Shown here: piece by piece, positions 26,051-34,430 of the stretch | Position numbering within the stretch: position 1 is the stretch's first letter | Layout of the letters: the number at the start of each line of letters is the position of its first letter | NCBI GenBank assembly: GCA_020161435.1 | Contig: JAIUNV010000004.1 | Location: forward strand, 124,001-188,000 | Reading direction: 5' to 3' | Length of the DNA stretch: 64,000 nucleotides | Source of the DNA: Bacteroidota bacterium | GTDB taxonomy: Bacteria; Bacteroidota; Bacteroidia; Chitinophagales; Chitinophagaceae | Program-made: the position numbers and the translations under genes | Notes under the pieces: model-generated | What the model saw: the letters and a program-made list of their open reading frames with translations, nothing else | Databases searched by the model: none | What the model was told of the DNA's origin: nothing

Positions 26051-28483
26051 ATGCATTCAGAAAAACTGCGAATCATCTATTTCTACCAATACTTCGGCAC
26101 TACTAAGGGTGGATGGAGTACACGTGTGTATGAGATGTGTCGCCGCTGGGTAGATGAGGGGCATGAAGTAACCGTCATTACATCGCCATATGATAAAAGC
26201 GATATTGAAGCGTTTAAAGGGTGGCGGCAGCATTTTGCCATTGATGGTATTGACGTCATTGTACTCAATGTGCCACAGTCCAATAAGGAAAGTACACTAA
26301 AGCGGATTGTTCGGTTTTTGCAATACATCGTGCTTGCTGTTTATTATGTTTTTCGGTTGCGTTACGATGTGGCTGTCGCTTCTTCGGGGCCTATCACCGT
26401 TGGTTTTTTAGGGTTGGTGGCCAAAAAAATACGGCGCAAAAAATTTGTATTTGAGGTGCGGGATATGTGGCCCGAAGGATCGGTGCAGCTTGGGGTGTTG
26501 AAGAATAAATTGCTCATCAGGCTATCGTATTGGTTTGAGCATTTGTGCTATAAAAATGCCCATCTTATTGTGGCCTGTTCCGAAGGCATGAAAGCGGATA
26601 TCTACAACCGTTTTCAATACAGCAATATTGTGGTGGTGCCCAATGCCTGTGATACCCAGTTCTTTGCTCCTTTTGCAAACGCACCCAAGCCTGCCGCATA
26701 CAGCAACAAGCGTTTAATTGTGTATGCAGGTTCATTGGGTGTAATGGATCATTGCATGCAAATAATGGAAGCCGCAAGATTGCTCGATACTAAAAAGTAT
26801 CCGGATGTAGTGTTTTTAATTATAGGTGATGGTATTGAGCGAAGTATGATGGAAGCCTATAAAAAGGAACATCAACTTGAGCACGTTATTTTTTTAGGAC
26901 TCATACCTAAAACTGAACTTGCTCCGCTGCTTACACATGCAGTTTGCTCCGTAGTTTGTTTTAAAAATGTGCCTGTACTCAATACTGTATCACCCAATAA
27001 AATGTTTGATGCATTTGCTGCGGGTGTTCCCATTGTTCAAACTACACAAGGTTGGATAAAGGAAATGTTGGAAGAGCACAAGGCTGGCATTACCGTGTTG
27101 CCCGATGCGCCGGAGGATATGATAGCGGCGATGTGCATTTATTTGGATGATGAACAGCGCCGAAATAATGACGCCAACAATGCAAGAGTATTGGCTGCCG
27201 GAGTATTTAGCAGAGATAAGTGTGCAACCGATATGCTTCAAGCGATAAAGGAGGCATATAAAAACACATGGGCAAAAAGAATGGCTGTGCAGTTGGGAGA
27301 GAAGCAGCTACGCAGCAATGAACCTTCGAAAGTAAAATTTGTGGTAGACTGGTATACACCATCTAGCCATGCTACATCACTGCGAATGAAGCCTTGGGTT
27401 GATGCGCTGAATGATGCTGGAAAATTCAGCATTACGATTCACACAGACAAAGGTTCAAAAGGGCAGGCCGGTGTTATACCAAACTTTTTCAGTACACCTG
27501 ATAACCGGACAAAACCTTATGTGCGGTTTATGCAGGAACTCTTGTTGGGAACCGAGTTGTTTCTTAAAGTATTAGTGGCCCCAAGACAGATAGTAATCAT
27601 TTCGAGCCCTCCATTTATTGTATCGTGTATGGTGGCACTCGGGTGCTTTTTTTCTCGCAAGCCCTATGTTTTTGATGTAAGAGATATCTACCCTTTGGTA
27701 TATGCCAATTCTGGTTTTATTAGTAGAAACGGATGGGTATTTAAGCTGTTGTTTAGGGTTAGTAAATACTGCTATAACAATTCCTTGTTTACGAGTACGG
27801 TTACGCCGTTATTAGTTGGCTACATTCAAAATACAGGCAAGAAGGCTGATGTGCAATTGATTAAAAATGGTTTCAATGGCAAGCTTTTCATTCCAGTCGC
27901 TGATAAGGAAGAAAAATTCACGTTGGCATTCCATGGCAACATTGGACAATTTCAGAATCCAGAGCTATTGGTGGAAGTTGTAAGAGAGCTGAACAATAGA
28001 GGAGAAACCTTCCACTGTATTGCAATAGGCTCCGGCTCGAAGGAGCAAGTATTTAAGAAAGCCGGCCTCAATAATCTTGAATTCAAAGGAAGGTTGAATA
28101 ATGAAGAACTTGCTAAGATCATTCAAAAAGCCCATGTGGGTTTGTCTTTCAGAACCGATGATGAAATTAGTGCAAGATCCATACCTGTAAGGGTAAGCGA
28201 ATACATAGGTGTAGGTATTCCAACAGTGCTCACACCTAAAAGTGAAGGTGGTGAATTGCTCGATACTTATCAGGTGGGTAAAGCATTCGACAATGATGAA
28301 GTGTCGGCTATTTGTGATTTTATTCAGCAGTTGAAATACAATCATGATTTGTATCAGTTTTATAAAAACAATGCCATCCGCATACGTAGTAATTTTAGCA
28401 GAGAGGCAGGTGCTGAATTGTTTGTTCGTAAAATGAAGCAGTGTTTGAAGGTTGAAGAAACCGTAAAGCACACTTCATTGTAA
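26051..28483 (+). CDS. Tandem GT4 glycosyltransferase (two-domain fusion)
   Basis: An 810-residue protein with two complete GT4 modules. Module 1 (about 1-405) starts KLRIIYFYQYFGTTKGGWSTR, resembling WbuB-type transferases, with VFEVRDMWPEG, VPNACDTQFF and LIVYAGSLGVMDH. Module 2 (about 418-800) starts VKFVVDWYTPSSHATSLRM, with VFDVRDIYPLV, LIKNGFNGKLF, TLAFHGNIGQFQNPELLV and RVSEYIGVGIPTVLTPKSEGG. The modules share VFEVRDMWP / VFDVRDIYP, so they are distant paralogues joined in one frame. A two-active-site enzyme could add two consecutive sugars. Nothing suggests a missed stop or sequencing fusion. Confidence 0.88.
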   Translation: MHSEKLRIIYFYQYFGTTKGGWSTRVYEMCRRWVDEGHEVTVITSPYDKSDIEAFKGWRQHFAIDGIDVIVLNVPQSNKESTLKRIVRFLQYIVLAVYYVFRLRYDVAVASSGPITVGFLGLVAKKIRRKKFVFEVRDMWPEGSVQLGVLKNKLLIRLSYWFEHLCYKNAHLIVACSEGMKADIYNRFQYSNIVVVPNACDTQFFAPFANAPKPAAYSNKRLIVYAGSLGVMDHCMQIMEAARLLDTKKYPDVVFLIIGDGIERSMMEAYKKEHQLEHVIFLGLIPKTELAPLLTHAVCSVVCFKNVPVLNTVSPNKMFDAFAAGVPIVQTTQGWIKEMLEEHKAGITVLPDAPEDMIAAMCIYLDDEQRRNNDANNARVLAAGVFSRDKCATDMLQAIKEAYKNTWAKRMAVQLGEKQLRSNEPSKVKFVVDWYTPSSHATSLRMKPWVDALNDAGKFSITIHTDKGSKGQAGVIPNFFSTPDNRTKPYVRFMQELLLGTELFLKVLVAPRQIVIISSPPFIVSCMVALGCFFSRKPYVFDVRDIYPLVYANSGFISRNGWVFKLLFRVSKYCYNNSLFTSTVTPLLVGYIQNTGKKADVQLIKNGFNGKLFIPVADKEEKFTLAFHGNIGQFQNPELLVEVVRELNNRGETFHCIAIGSGSKEQVFKKAGLNNLEFKGRLNNEELAKIIQKAHVGLSFRTDDEISARSIPVRVSEYIGVGIPTVLTPKSEGGELLDTYQVGKAFDNDEVSAICDFIQQLKYNHDLYQFYKNNAIRIRSNFSREAGAELFVRKMKQCLKVEETVKHTSL

Positions 28484-28494
28484 ATTTTTGTACT

Positions 28495-28956
28495 ATGGCT
28501 TATACCATGCATCAATCTGGCGTGAGAGATGTTCAACTCGGAGAAAATGTAACCATCATTGCTCCGGTCAATTTGTATGATTGTGTGATAGGCAGCCACA
28601 GCTTTATAGGGCCCTTCACCGAAGTGCAACGGGGCGTTGTGGTGGGCATTCATTGCAAAGTGCAAAGCCACAGTTTTATATGTGAAGGAGTTACTATTGG
28701 GCATCATTGCTTTATTGGTCACGGGGTCATGTTTGTAAATGATTTGTTTACTGACGGAAAGCCTGCAGGAGGCGATCAATCCAAATGGAAAACAACCATG
28801 ATAGAAGATCATGTAAGCATTGGTAGTAATGCTACCATACTGCCGGTGCGTATTTGCAGCCATACCGTTATTGGAGCAGGCAGTGTGGTTACAAAAGATA
28901 TTACTGAACCGGGTGTATATGCCGGTAATCCAGCCGTATTGCTTCGTTCTTTATAA
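28495..28956 (+). CDS. Left-handed beta-helix acyltransferase, WbpD/WlbB-like
   Basis: A 153-residue hexapeptide-repeat protein. Repeats of the [LIV]-G-x4 type run through IGSHSFIGPFTEVQRGVVVGIHCKV and VTIGHHCFIGHGVMF. The C-terminus SIGSNATILPV, HTVIGAGSVVTKDITEPGVYAGNPAVLLRSL is typical of sugar N-acetyltransferases acting on amino sugars (WbpD, WlbB, QdtC). It would transfer acetyl from acetyl-CoA to an amino group of a nucleotide sugar, which fits a product later converted to acetamidino form by the HisH/HisF/WbpG trio. It starts 12 bp after the tandem GT4 gene. Confidence 0.87.
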   Translation: MAYTMHQSGVRDVQLGENVTIIAPVNLYDCVIGSHSFIGPFTEVQRGVVVGIHCKVQSHSFICEGVTIGHHCFIGHGVMFVNDLFTDGKPAGGDQSKWKTTMIEDHVSIGSNATILPVRICSHTVIGAGSVVTKDITEPGVYAGNPAVLLRSL

Positions 28957-28968
28957 ATTGTTACCGGT

Positions 28969-29874
28969 ATGAATCATGTTTTAATCACCGGAGCATCCGG
29001 ATTTTTAGGCAAGTATATCGTAGATGTATTTACGCAGCAAAACTGGCATGTGTCAACCTTAGGCCGCCACCGTTCCAGCTCTATAGAATGCGACCTCGCC
29101 GTTAGTGTGCCAGACCTTAGTAATATCAATGCCAATTTGGTAGTACATGCCATGGGCAAGGCCCACATGGTGCCTTCAACCGATGCAGAAGCACAAGCTT
29201 TCTTTGATGTCAACCTGAAGGGCACGAAAAGGCTTTGTAGTGCATTGGAAAATGCTGCTTCATTGCCTCAGGAATTTGTATTTATAAGCACAGTAGCCGT
29301 TTATGGAAGAGATGAGGGAACAGACATTAATGAAGACCATCCATTGCTAGGTAAAACGCCTTATGCGTTGAGTAAAATACAAGCAGAGCAATGGTTACAG
29401 CAATGGTGCGACCACAAAAATATTCGATTGAGTATGCTGCGATTGCCATTGGTAGCAGGTCGAAATGCTCCCGGTAATTTGGGTGCAATGGTGAACGGCA
29501 TTCGCACTGGTCGTTACTTTAATATATCAGAAGGCAAAGCCCGTAAAAGTGTAGTACTTGCTGAAGATGTGGCCAACTGGATACCTAAGATTGCGGCTGT
29601 TGGTGGCGTGTATAATCTTACTGACGGTTTTCATCCCAGCTTTGCAGAACTCGCTACCGTTATAGCGAAACAGTTGCATTGCAATCCGCCGGGCAATCTT
29701 CCTTCTTGGGTGGCATTGCCTGCTGCATTCGCCGGTAATTTTTTAGGCAGCCGGGCACCTATTAATTGCGATAAGCTTCGCAAAATTACAGCCACACTCA
29801 CTTTTAATGATGCTAAAGCAAAAGCCGCATTTGGCTGGTTGCCGAAGCCAGTGCTGGAATCGACACTTGTATAA
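28969..29874 (+). CDS. NAD-dependent epimerase/dehydratase (SDR), WbpV/QuiNAc-reductase-like
   Basis: A 301-residue extended SDR. NAD site VLITGASGFLGKYIV, catalytic Ser and Tyr-Lys in FISTVAVYGRDEG and TPYALSKIQAEQWL. The remainder, with RLPLVAGRNAPGNLGAM and the pairing with a WecA/WbpL-type transferase directly downstream, resembles the 4-reductases that make UDP-QuiNAc or UDP-FucNAc for priming O-antigen. The exact reaction is inferred from neighbours and family resemblance. It lies 13 bp after the acetyltransferase and 24 bp before the initiating transferase. Confidence 0.83.
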   Translation: MNHVLITGASGFLGKYIVDVFTQQNWHVSTLGRHRSSSIECDLAVSVPDLSNINANLVVHAMGKAHMVPSTDAEAQAFFDVNLKGTKRLCSALENAASLPQEFVFISTVAVYGRDEGTDINEDHPLLGKTPYALSKIQAEQWLQQWCDHKNIRLSMLRLPLVAGRNAPGNLGAMVNGIRTGRYFNISEGKARKSVVLAEDVANWIPKIAAVGGVYNLTDGFHPSFAELATVIAKQLHCNPPGNLPSWVALPAAFAGNFLGSRAPINCDKLRKITATLTFNDAKAKAAFGWLPKPVLESTLV

Positions 29875-29898
29875 ACCGATTCTTAAAAAAATGATTGC

Positions 29899-30888
29899 AT
29901 GAGTGAATTGCTGATAGAAAATCTGTTGTTGTTGCTGGTGCTATGCCTGGTGGCTGCGGCCTATCTGCGTATGGCCGATAAACTGAATATCATTGACAAA
30001 CCCAACCAGCGTAGTAGTCACACACGTATTACAGTTCGGGGTGGTGGGGTTATTTTTCCTGTCAGTTTATTGTTGTATTCAGTTATTCATGGTTTTCCAT
30101 ACTTGTTTTTTATAGCAGGGCTCACCCTAATTGCTGTTATTAGTTTTGCCGATGATTTAAAACATCAATCCCGCAAACTCCGGCTGGCCGTGCATTTTGC
30201 AGCTGTATCGTTGCTGTTGTTTCAGGTAAATGAAATGAGTTTGCCATATTGGTTGTTGCCCATCCTTTTTGTGCTAAGTATTGGGGTAATCAATGCCTAT
30301 AATTTCATGGATGGCATCAATGGTATCACCAGCGGGTATGCTATCATCATGTTGCTGACCCTTATTTTCTTACATCAGGAGGTTTCGTTTATAGATGTAC
30401 AATACCTGTATGCTTTACTTACAGGAGCATTGGTATTTGCATACATGAACTTTCGTAAAAAAGCATTGTGCTTTGTCGGCGATGTGGGCAGTGTCAGCAT
30501 GGCTTTCTCTCTTATTTTTCCGGTGATGCTGCTCATTTTTACCACAGGAAATCCGTTGTTTATTTTGCTGTTTGGAGTGTATGGTGTAGACACCGTACTA
30601 ACCATCGTACACCGATTGATGAAGCGGGAAAATATTTTTGAAGCTCACCGCCAGCATTTATTTCAATACCTGGCCAATGAGGCCCAATGGCCGCATGTGG
30701 CAGTTTCAGCGCTGTACATGAGCATTCAATTGCTCCTGAATGCCGGTATTTATTTTGTATGGAAAAATGGAGATGCAACCACGCAATGCTGGTTTGCTAT
30801 CACATCTATGCTGCTGCTTGGTGCGGTACACACATTGGTGAAGTTCAGCATCATTCGCCGTCAAAAAATGTTGCTTAAAGGGCAATAA
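29899..30888 (+). CDS. Undecaprenyl-phosphate sugar-1-phosphate transferase (WecA/WbpL family)
   Basis: A 329-residue integral membrane protein of the MraY/WecA group with about ten hydrophobic segments. Conserved motifs: DDLKH at 85-89 (Mg-binding), NAYNFMDGING at 132-142, FVGDVGS at 192-198 and EAHRQHLFQYL around 249-258. It transfers a sugar-1-phosphate from a UDP-sugar to undecaprenyl phosphate, the first membrane step of repeat-unit assembly. Next to an SDR of WbpV type, the primer is likely QuiNAc or FucNAc. It closes the polysaccharide block and overlaps the convergent M56 gene by 14 bp. Confidence 0.92.
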   Translation: MSELLIENLLLLLVLCLVAAAYLRMADKLNIIDKPNQRSSHTRITVRGGGVIFPVSLLLYSVIHGFPYLFFIAGLTLIAVISFADDLKHQSRKLRLAVHFAAVSLLLFQVNEMSLPYWLLPILFVLSIGVINAYNFMDGINGITSGYAIIMLLTLIFLHQEVSFIDVQYLYALLTGALVFAYMNFRKKALCFVGDVGSVSMAFSLIFPVMLLIFTTGNPLFILLFGVYGVDTVLTIVHRLMKRENIFEAHRQHLFQYLANEAQWPHVAVSALYMSIQLLLNAGIYFVWKNGDATTQCWFAITSMLLLGAVHTLVKFSIIRRQKMLLKGQ

Positions 30889-32593
30889 TCCTTCTGGGTT
30901 TGGCAGGCTTGAATTGCAGGCTATCCATCTTCAAAACAGGTGCCAAAGGCTTAACCAAAGGTTTCTTTGGGGCAATAATCAGGTCTTCGTTTTCATTAAG
31001 TGATACAGAAAGGTCTGGTGTTTCAAACACTGTATATCCTTCTTGTTGTTTGACAGCAGGATAAGTCGCTTTTTTCAATGAAGCTACTGCAAGGTGCTGC
31101 TCCAATACCTTGGCTTGTTCCAACGCTTCAATGGAGTGTTTGTTTTCGAGCAACACAGTTTTCAACCATTGTTTCCACTTGTTCAACTGTGCCAGTTCTT
31201 GCTGTGCAGCTTTGGCTTGTTGCTGCACAGCCTCTTTTCTGGCCATTTCGTGTTGTAGCACGGCTTCTCTGTGCGCTAATTCCGCTCCCAACGCTTCCAG
31301 CTCTGCCACCTGTTGGTTGGCATGCGCTACATCAGCAGGCAAATCGGGTAAAAGGTCTGCTACAATTGCTTCATGATTATTATTGGCCACGGCAAACATG
31401 GGAATAGTTGCTGGTTCTTCATGCGTGTCGGCAATCGCTGCAAATGTTGCAGGCGTTTCTTCAATGGTAGTGTATTCTGATAATGGTTTAGCAGCTGTGT
31501 TTTTCAGTGGTGCTGCCTTATTGCCAAACATCCAGTCAAATGCCATTTGTACATACTTCAGTTCTATTACGGCTTCTTTGTGTTGAGCCAATTGCTCACT
31601 GTTACTTTTTGCCACTTGCCTGTTTTCAATCGTTGCAATACTGATGATAGCGATTACCAAAAGCAATGAAATACTGCGACCAATGTATTGGCTGTAGGCA
31701 AGTCCACCCACTGTTTGTATACCTGCCAAGCGGCAAATGCGTTGATACAACGAACCATGTTTTTTGTTGGCCAATCCCATGGCCATGGCAGGCTGCAAAC
31801 TGGCTTTGCCTATGTTGAGCAGTGCTTGTGCATACAGCTGTTTATCGTAGTTGAATTGCAGCACCCAGTCATCGCAACTGTATTCTCTTTCTGCATACGC
31901 AATCTTCAACAATTGTTTGGCAAATGGATTGAAGAATAAGAAGCTGTCGGCTATTTGCAAACCAATATTGATGAGGTAATCGTACCGCTTGATGTGTGCC
32001 AGTTCATGTATCAAAATAGCTTCTACCTGTGCTGGTGTAAGTTGGTTTACGATGGCTACCGGCAGCAAAATTACCGGCTTTAAAAAGCCAACGGTCATGG
32101 GACTGCTAATGTGGTTGCTTAACCAAACTTTTACTGGTTGTTGTATGTGCAGCCATTGTGCTTTTTCTTGTACAAAAAGCCGGATGTCTACTGCAGGTTT
32201 TTGCAAGTTGTGCTGGCGCATATAGCTGATGTTGTGCCAGCCCATAGCCAGGCGCAATAGCATGCCCACACTTACTATACAATAGGCTGCGGCCAATATG
32301 GGTATGAGTTGTATGCGTACAATTTGGAGTGCAGTTTGCAGCCATGTTTGTGCAGCCATAGGCAATGTCCAAACATCTTGATACGTAGCAGTGCGTGTAA
32401 ATATGACTAAGAAAAAAGAGGCCAATACTATGCCATTGGCAACAACTGCTAAAGTGAATTTGCTGCTTGCCGATAGTTTCCAAATGCGGGTGATGGCCAG
32501 ATAAGCCAGCAAGAGCAAGGCGGCAATCCAAATGCTGTGCAGCATGCCGTTGCCAATGGCGTACAAATAAGTATTGATTTGGTTGGTGAGCAT
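30875..32593 (-). CDS. M56 family (BlaR1/MecR1-like) membrane metallopeptidase
   Basis: 572 residues. Several N-terminal membrane segments (about 19-38, 46-66, 95-115), the zinc protease motif HELAH at 196-200 in ILIHELAHIKRYDY, and a further membrane segment near 308-322. The C-terminal part has an Ala/Gln-rich coiled coil (about 415-500) instead of a penicillin-binding sensor domain, so the signal is not necessarily a beta-lactam. BlaR1-type proteases are activated by an outside signal and inactivate the partner repressor; the BlaI homologue lies 23 bp upstream in the same operon. The 3' end overlaps the WecA-like gene. Confidence 0.9.
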   Translation of the reverse strand: MLTNQINTYLYAIGNGMLHSIWIAALLLLAYLAITRIWKLSASSKFTLAVVANGIVLASFFLVIFTRTATYQDVWTLPMAAQTWLQTALQIVRIQLIPILAAAYCIVSVGMLLRLAMGWHNISYMRQHNLQKPAVDIRLFVQEKAQWLHIQQPVKVWLSNHISSPMTVGFLKPVILLPVAIVNQLTPAQVEAILIHELAHIKRYDYLINIGLQIADSFLFFNPFAKQLLKIAYAEREYSCDDWVLQFNYDKQLYAQALLNIGKASLQPAMAMGLANKKHGSLYQRICRLAGIQTVGGLAYSQYIGRSISLLLVIAIISIATIENRQVAKSNSEQLAQHKEAVIELKYVQMAFDWMFGNKAAPLKNTAAKPLSEYTTIEETPATFAAIADTHEEPATIPMFAVANNNHEAIVADLLPDLPADVAHANQQVAELEALGAELAHREAVLQHEMARKEAVQQQAKAAQQELAQLNKWKQWLKTVLLENKHSIEALEQAKVLEQHLAVASLKKATYPAVKQQEGYTVFETPDLSVSLNENEDLIIAPKKPLVKPLAPVLKMDSLQFKPAKPRRIIAL

Positions 32594-32616
32594 AGTGGTG
32601 CGTTCGTTACAGGTGG

Positions 32617-32994
32617 TTACTTCATGCTGTCCAGCAGGCGTTGTATTTCGTCCAGTTCTTCTTTAGAGGGTTTGGCTGTGCCCAGTGCCCTCATTACCAG
32701 TTGGCTGGCCGAGCCTTCAAACAAGGTATTCATCATTTTACCCACTATTTGCTGCTGCGTTTTTTCCTTGCTTACATTGGGTTGGTATATGTGCGTTTTA
32801 CTGCTGTCGTCGCGGGTTACCAGGCCTTTGTCGTGCATAATCTGCAACAGCTTCAGGGTGGTGGTATAGCCGGCATCTTTTACGGCAGCCAGCTCTTCGT
32901 GCACTTCACGTACGGTGGCGTTGCCCCGCTGCCACAGCACTTGCAAAATCTCCAGTTCGCTTTCTGTGGGTTTATTGCTCAGTTGCTTTGCCAT
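32617..32994 (-). CDS. BlaI/MecI/CopY family transcriptional repressor
   Basis: 125 residues from ATG 32994 (MAKQLSNKPTESELEILQVLW). Winged-helix region with NATVREVHEELAAVKDAGYTTTLKLLQIMHDKGLV, typical of BlaI/MecI. The C-terminal part (KEKTQQQIVGKMMNTLFEGSASQLVMRAL) is the dimerisation and protease-sensitive section. It would repress its own operon with the M56 protease and other targets until cleaved. A candidate operator palindrome lies at 33034-33049, about 40 bp upstream. Confidence 0.93.
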   Translation of the reverse strand: MAKQLSNKPTESELEILQVLWQRGNATVREVHEELAAVKDAGYTTTLKLLQIMHDKGLVTRDDSSKTHIYQPNVSKEKTQQQIVGKMMNTLFEGSASQLVMRALGTAKPSKEELDEIQRLLDSMK

Positions 32995-33033
32995 AAGTAA
33001 TGATACTTCTGAAAATGAAAGAAAGTACAATTA

Positions 33034-33049
33034 TACGACAAGCTTCGTA
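33034..33049. promoter_or_regulatory. Candidate BlaI operator palindrome
   Basis: TACGA-N6-TCGTA, 40-55 bp before the BlaI start. A -7-like sequence on the minus strand, TATAATTG (7 of 8 to TAnnTTTG, positions 33035-33028), overlaps its edge, so a bound repressor would block this promoter. Only one copy is seen in the window, so it is a suggestion. Confidence 0.35.
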
Positions 33050-33098
33050 AATAAATGGTTAAAGGCTTTTGTGCCGGATGAATGGCGGCAATACTGAT

Positions 33099-33731
33099 TT
33101 AAATAAGCACTTTTCGATTGGCAATGGTGAGTTCGCCTTTTTCTTCCATGGCCTTCATGGTGCGGATGACGGTTTCTACCCGCAGGCCTGTCATATCGGC
33201 TATTTCTTGCCGGGTAAGGTTTACCTGCATTTGCTCTTGCTCGGGGCAGCCACAGTGTTTTTTGTATTGCTTCAGCAGGCTGAGTATGCGGTGCTCGGGG
33301 CCATAGCTGGTCAGGTCTTTCATGTTGTTCGACTTGGCCATCAGGCGGTTGGCCAGCAGCTGCGTAAAGCTGATGTGCACTTCCGGATTTTCTTTGAGCA
33401 GCATGATAAAATTGTCTTTCGACAGGCGCAACAGGGTGGCATTTTCCATGGCCATTGCCGATGCCGGATAGGTTTTGCCTGCTATCACTGGGGGCTCTCC
33501 AAAACTTTCACCGGAGCTAAAAAAGCCCTGAATGAATTCCTTGCCGCCTTCGGTGTCATTATACATTTTAACCTTACCCGCTTCTATTACATAAAAAAAA
33601 ATGGCTTGCTGTCCTTCCCGAAAAATAAGTTCGCCCTTTTTTACCTGTTTGTAGGCAGCACCATAGCTCAGTAGCATTTCTATGCTTAGTATGGGTCCAT
33701 TGCCTGCCGCAGCCGATTGAAGGAAAAACAT
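33099..33731 (-). CDS. Crp/Fnr family transcriptional regulator
   Basis: 210 residues. N-terminal cyclic-nucleotide-binding-like beta-roll (ELIFREGQQAIFFYVIEAGKVKMYN) and C-terminal winged helix. The recognition helix reads LRVETVIRTMKAME: Glu186 and Arg190 correspond to the Glu and Arg that contact TGA in Crp and Fnr, which suits a TGAT half-site. There is no N-terminal four-Cys Fe-S motif; the only close Cys pair is HCGCPEQ near 158-161, so oxygen sensing as in Fnr is unlikely. It is transcribed away from the cytochrome c/nos operon. The palindrome at 33845-33868 lies between them and is a probable target. Confidence 0.93.
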   Translation of the reverse strand: MFFLQSAAAGNGPILSIEMLLSYGAAYKQVKKGELIFREGQQAIFFYVIEAGKVKMYNDTEGGKEFIQGFFSSGESFGEPPVIAGKTYPASAMAMENATLLRLSKDNFIMLLKENPEVHISFTQLLANRLMAKSNNMKDLTSYGPEHRILSLLKQYKKHCGCPEQEQMQVNLTRQEIADMTGLRVETVIRTMKAMEEKGELTIANRKVLI

Positions 33732-33844
33732 AGGTCAGTATGAATTGCTGAGTAACAAAGGTGGGCAATTCCGGAGTATGAAAGTTTGCCGGATGTTGGA
33801 GTGGCATTTGCACTTGTTTGGTAGCCGCTTATGAGATAAAGGCA

Positions 33845-33868
33845 CCATTATGATTGCAATCATAATGG
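33845..33868. promoter_or_regulatory. Crp/Fnr-type operator upstream of cytochrome c-nos operon
   Basis: A perfect 24-bp palindrome whose central 20 bp read ATTATGATTGCAATCATAAT. The core is TGAT-N4-ATCA, an Fnr-like arrangement. Its centre (33856.5) is 33 bp from the centre of the -7 box at 33886-33893, which places it near -41.5, the usual class II activator position. The inner 18 bp occur again at 41333-41350. Confidence 0.8.
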
Positions 33869-33885
33869 CCCGGAAATGCCCATTT

Positions 33886-33893
33886 TACTTTTG
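33886..33893 (+). promoter_or_regulatory. -7 promoter box of the cytochrome c-nos operon (TACTTTTG)
   Basis: Exact TAnnTTTG match. Transcription would start near 33898, giving a leader of about 15 nt before the ATG at 33913. Spacing to the operator suits direct activation. Confidence 0.65.
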
Positions 33894-33912
33894 AAAACAA
33901 AACGAAATCTAC

Positions 33913-34404
33913 ATGAAAAAATCATTTGTACTATTTGCCGCTGCCACTGCTGTTGTATTGTTGGTGGCATGTGGCGGTGGCAGTAGCGAGCCTGCTGCAA
34001 CTACTACCGGCGAAACTGCTGCACCTAAAAGTATGGTAGCAGATGCTTCTTCTTACGACCCCAAGCGTGGCGAAGGAAAGTTTAGTGAAGAAAACACGAA
34101 GCTGGGTGCGTTGGATGCTGCTTTGGCTACCAAAGGCAAAGCGATTGCCGAAACAAAATGTCTGTCTTGCCACAAAACTACCGATGAAAGATTGGTGGGC
34201 CCCGGTTGGAAAGGGATTACTACCCGCAAAGCTCCATACTGGATTCTCAACTTCATTACCAATCCCGATCCTATGATTGACAAGGATCCCGAAGTGCAGG
34301 CTCAACTGGAACTCTGTCTGGTGCGTATGCCCAATCAGAACCTTACCGAAGATGATGCTAAGCAGATTCTGGAGTTCATGCGCCAAAACGATGGTGCCAA
34401 ATAA
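33913..34404 (+). CDS. Cytochrome c lipoprotein of the nos operon
   Basis: 163 residues. Lipoprotein signal with lipobox ending at Cys20 (VVLLVAC), a Ser/Thr/Ala-rich linker, then a class I haem domain: CLSCH at 83-87, GPGWKGI, and a probable axial Met139 in VRMPNQNLT. It would be anchored on the periplasmic side and is placed to pass electrons to NosZ encoded 26 bp downstream. Such a cytochrome before nosZ is common in clade II nos clusters. The start is fixed by the operator and -7 box just upstream. Confidence 0.93.
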   Translation: MKKSFVLFAAATAVVLLVACGGGSSEPAATTTGETAAPKSMVADASSYDPKRGEGKFSEENTKLGALDAALATKGKAIAETKCLSCHKTTDERLVGPGWKGITTRKAPYWILNFITNPDPMIDKDPEVQAQLELCLVRMPNQNLTEDDAKQILEFMRQNDGAK

Positions 34405-34430
34405 GCGAACGACTTTAATCCCCCTCCAAT

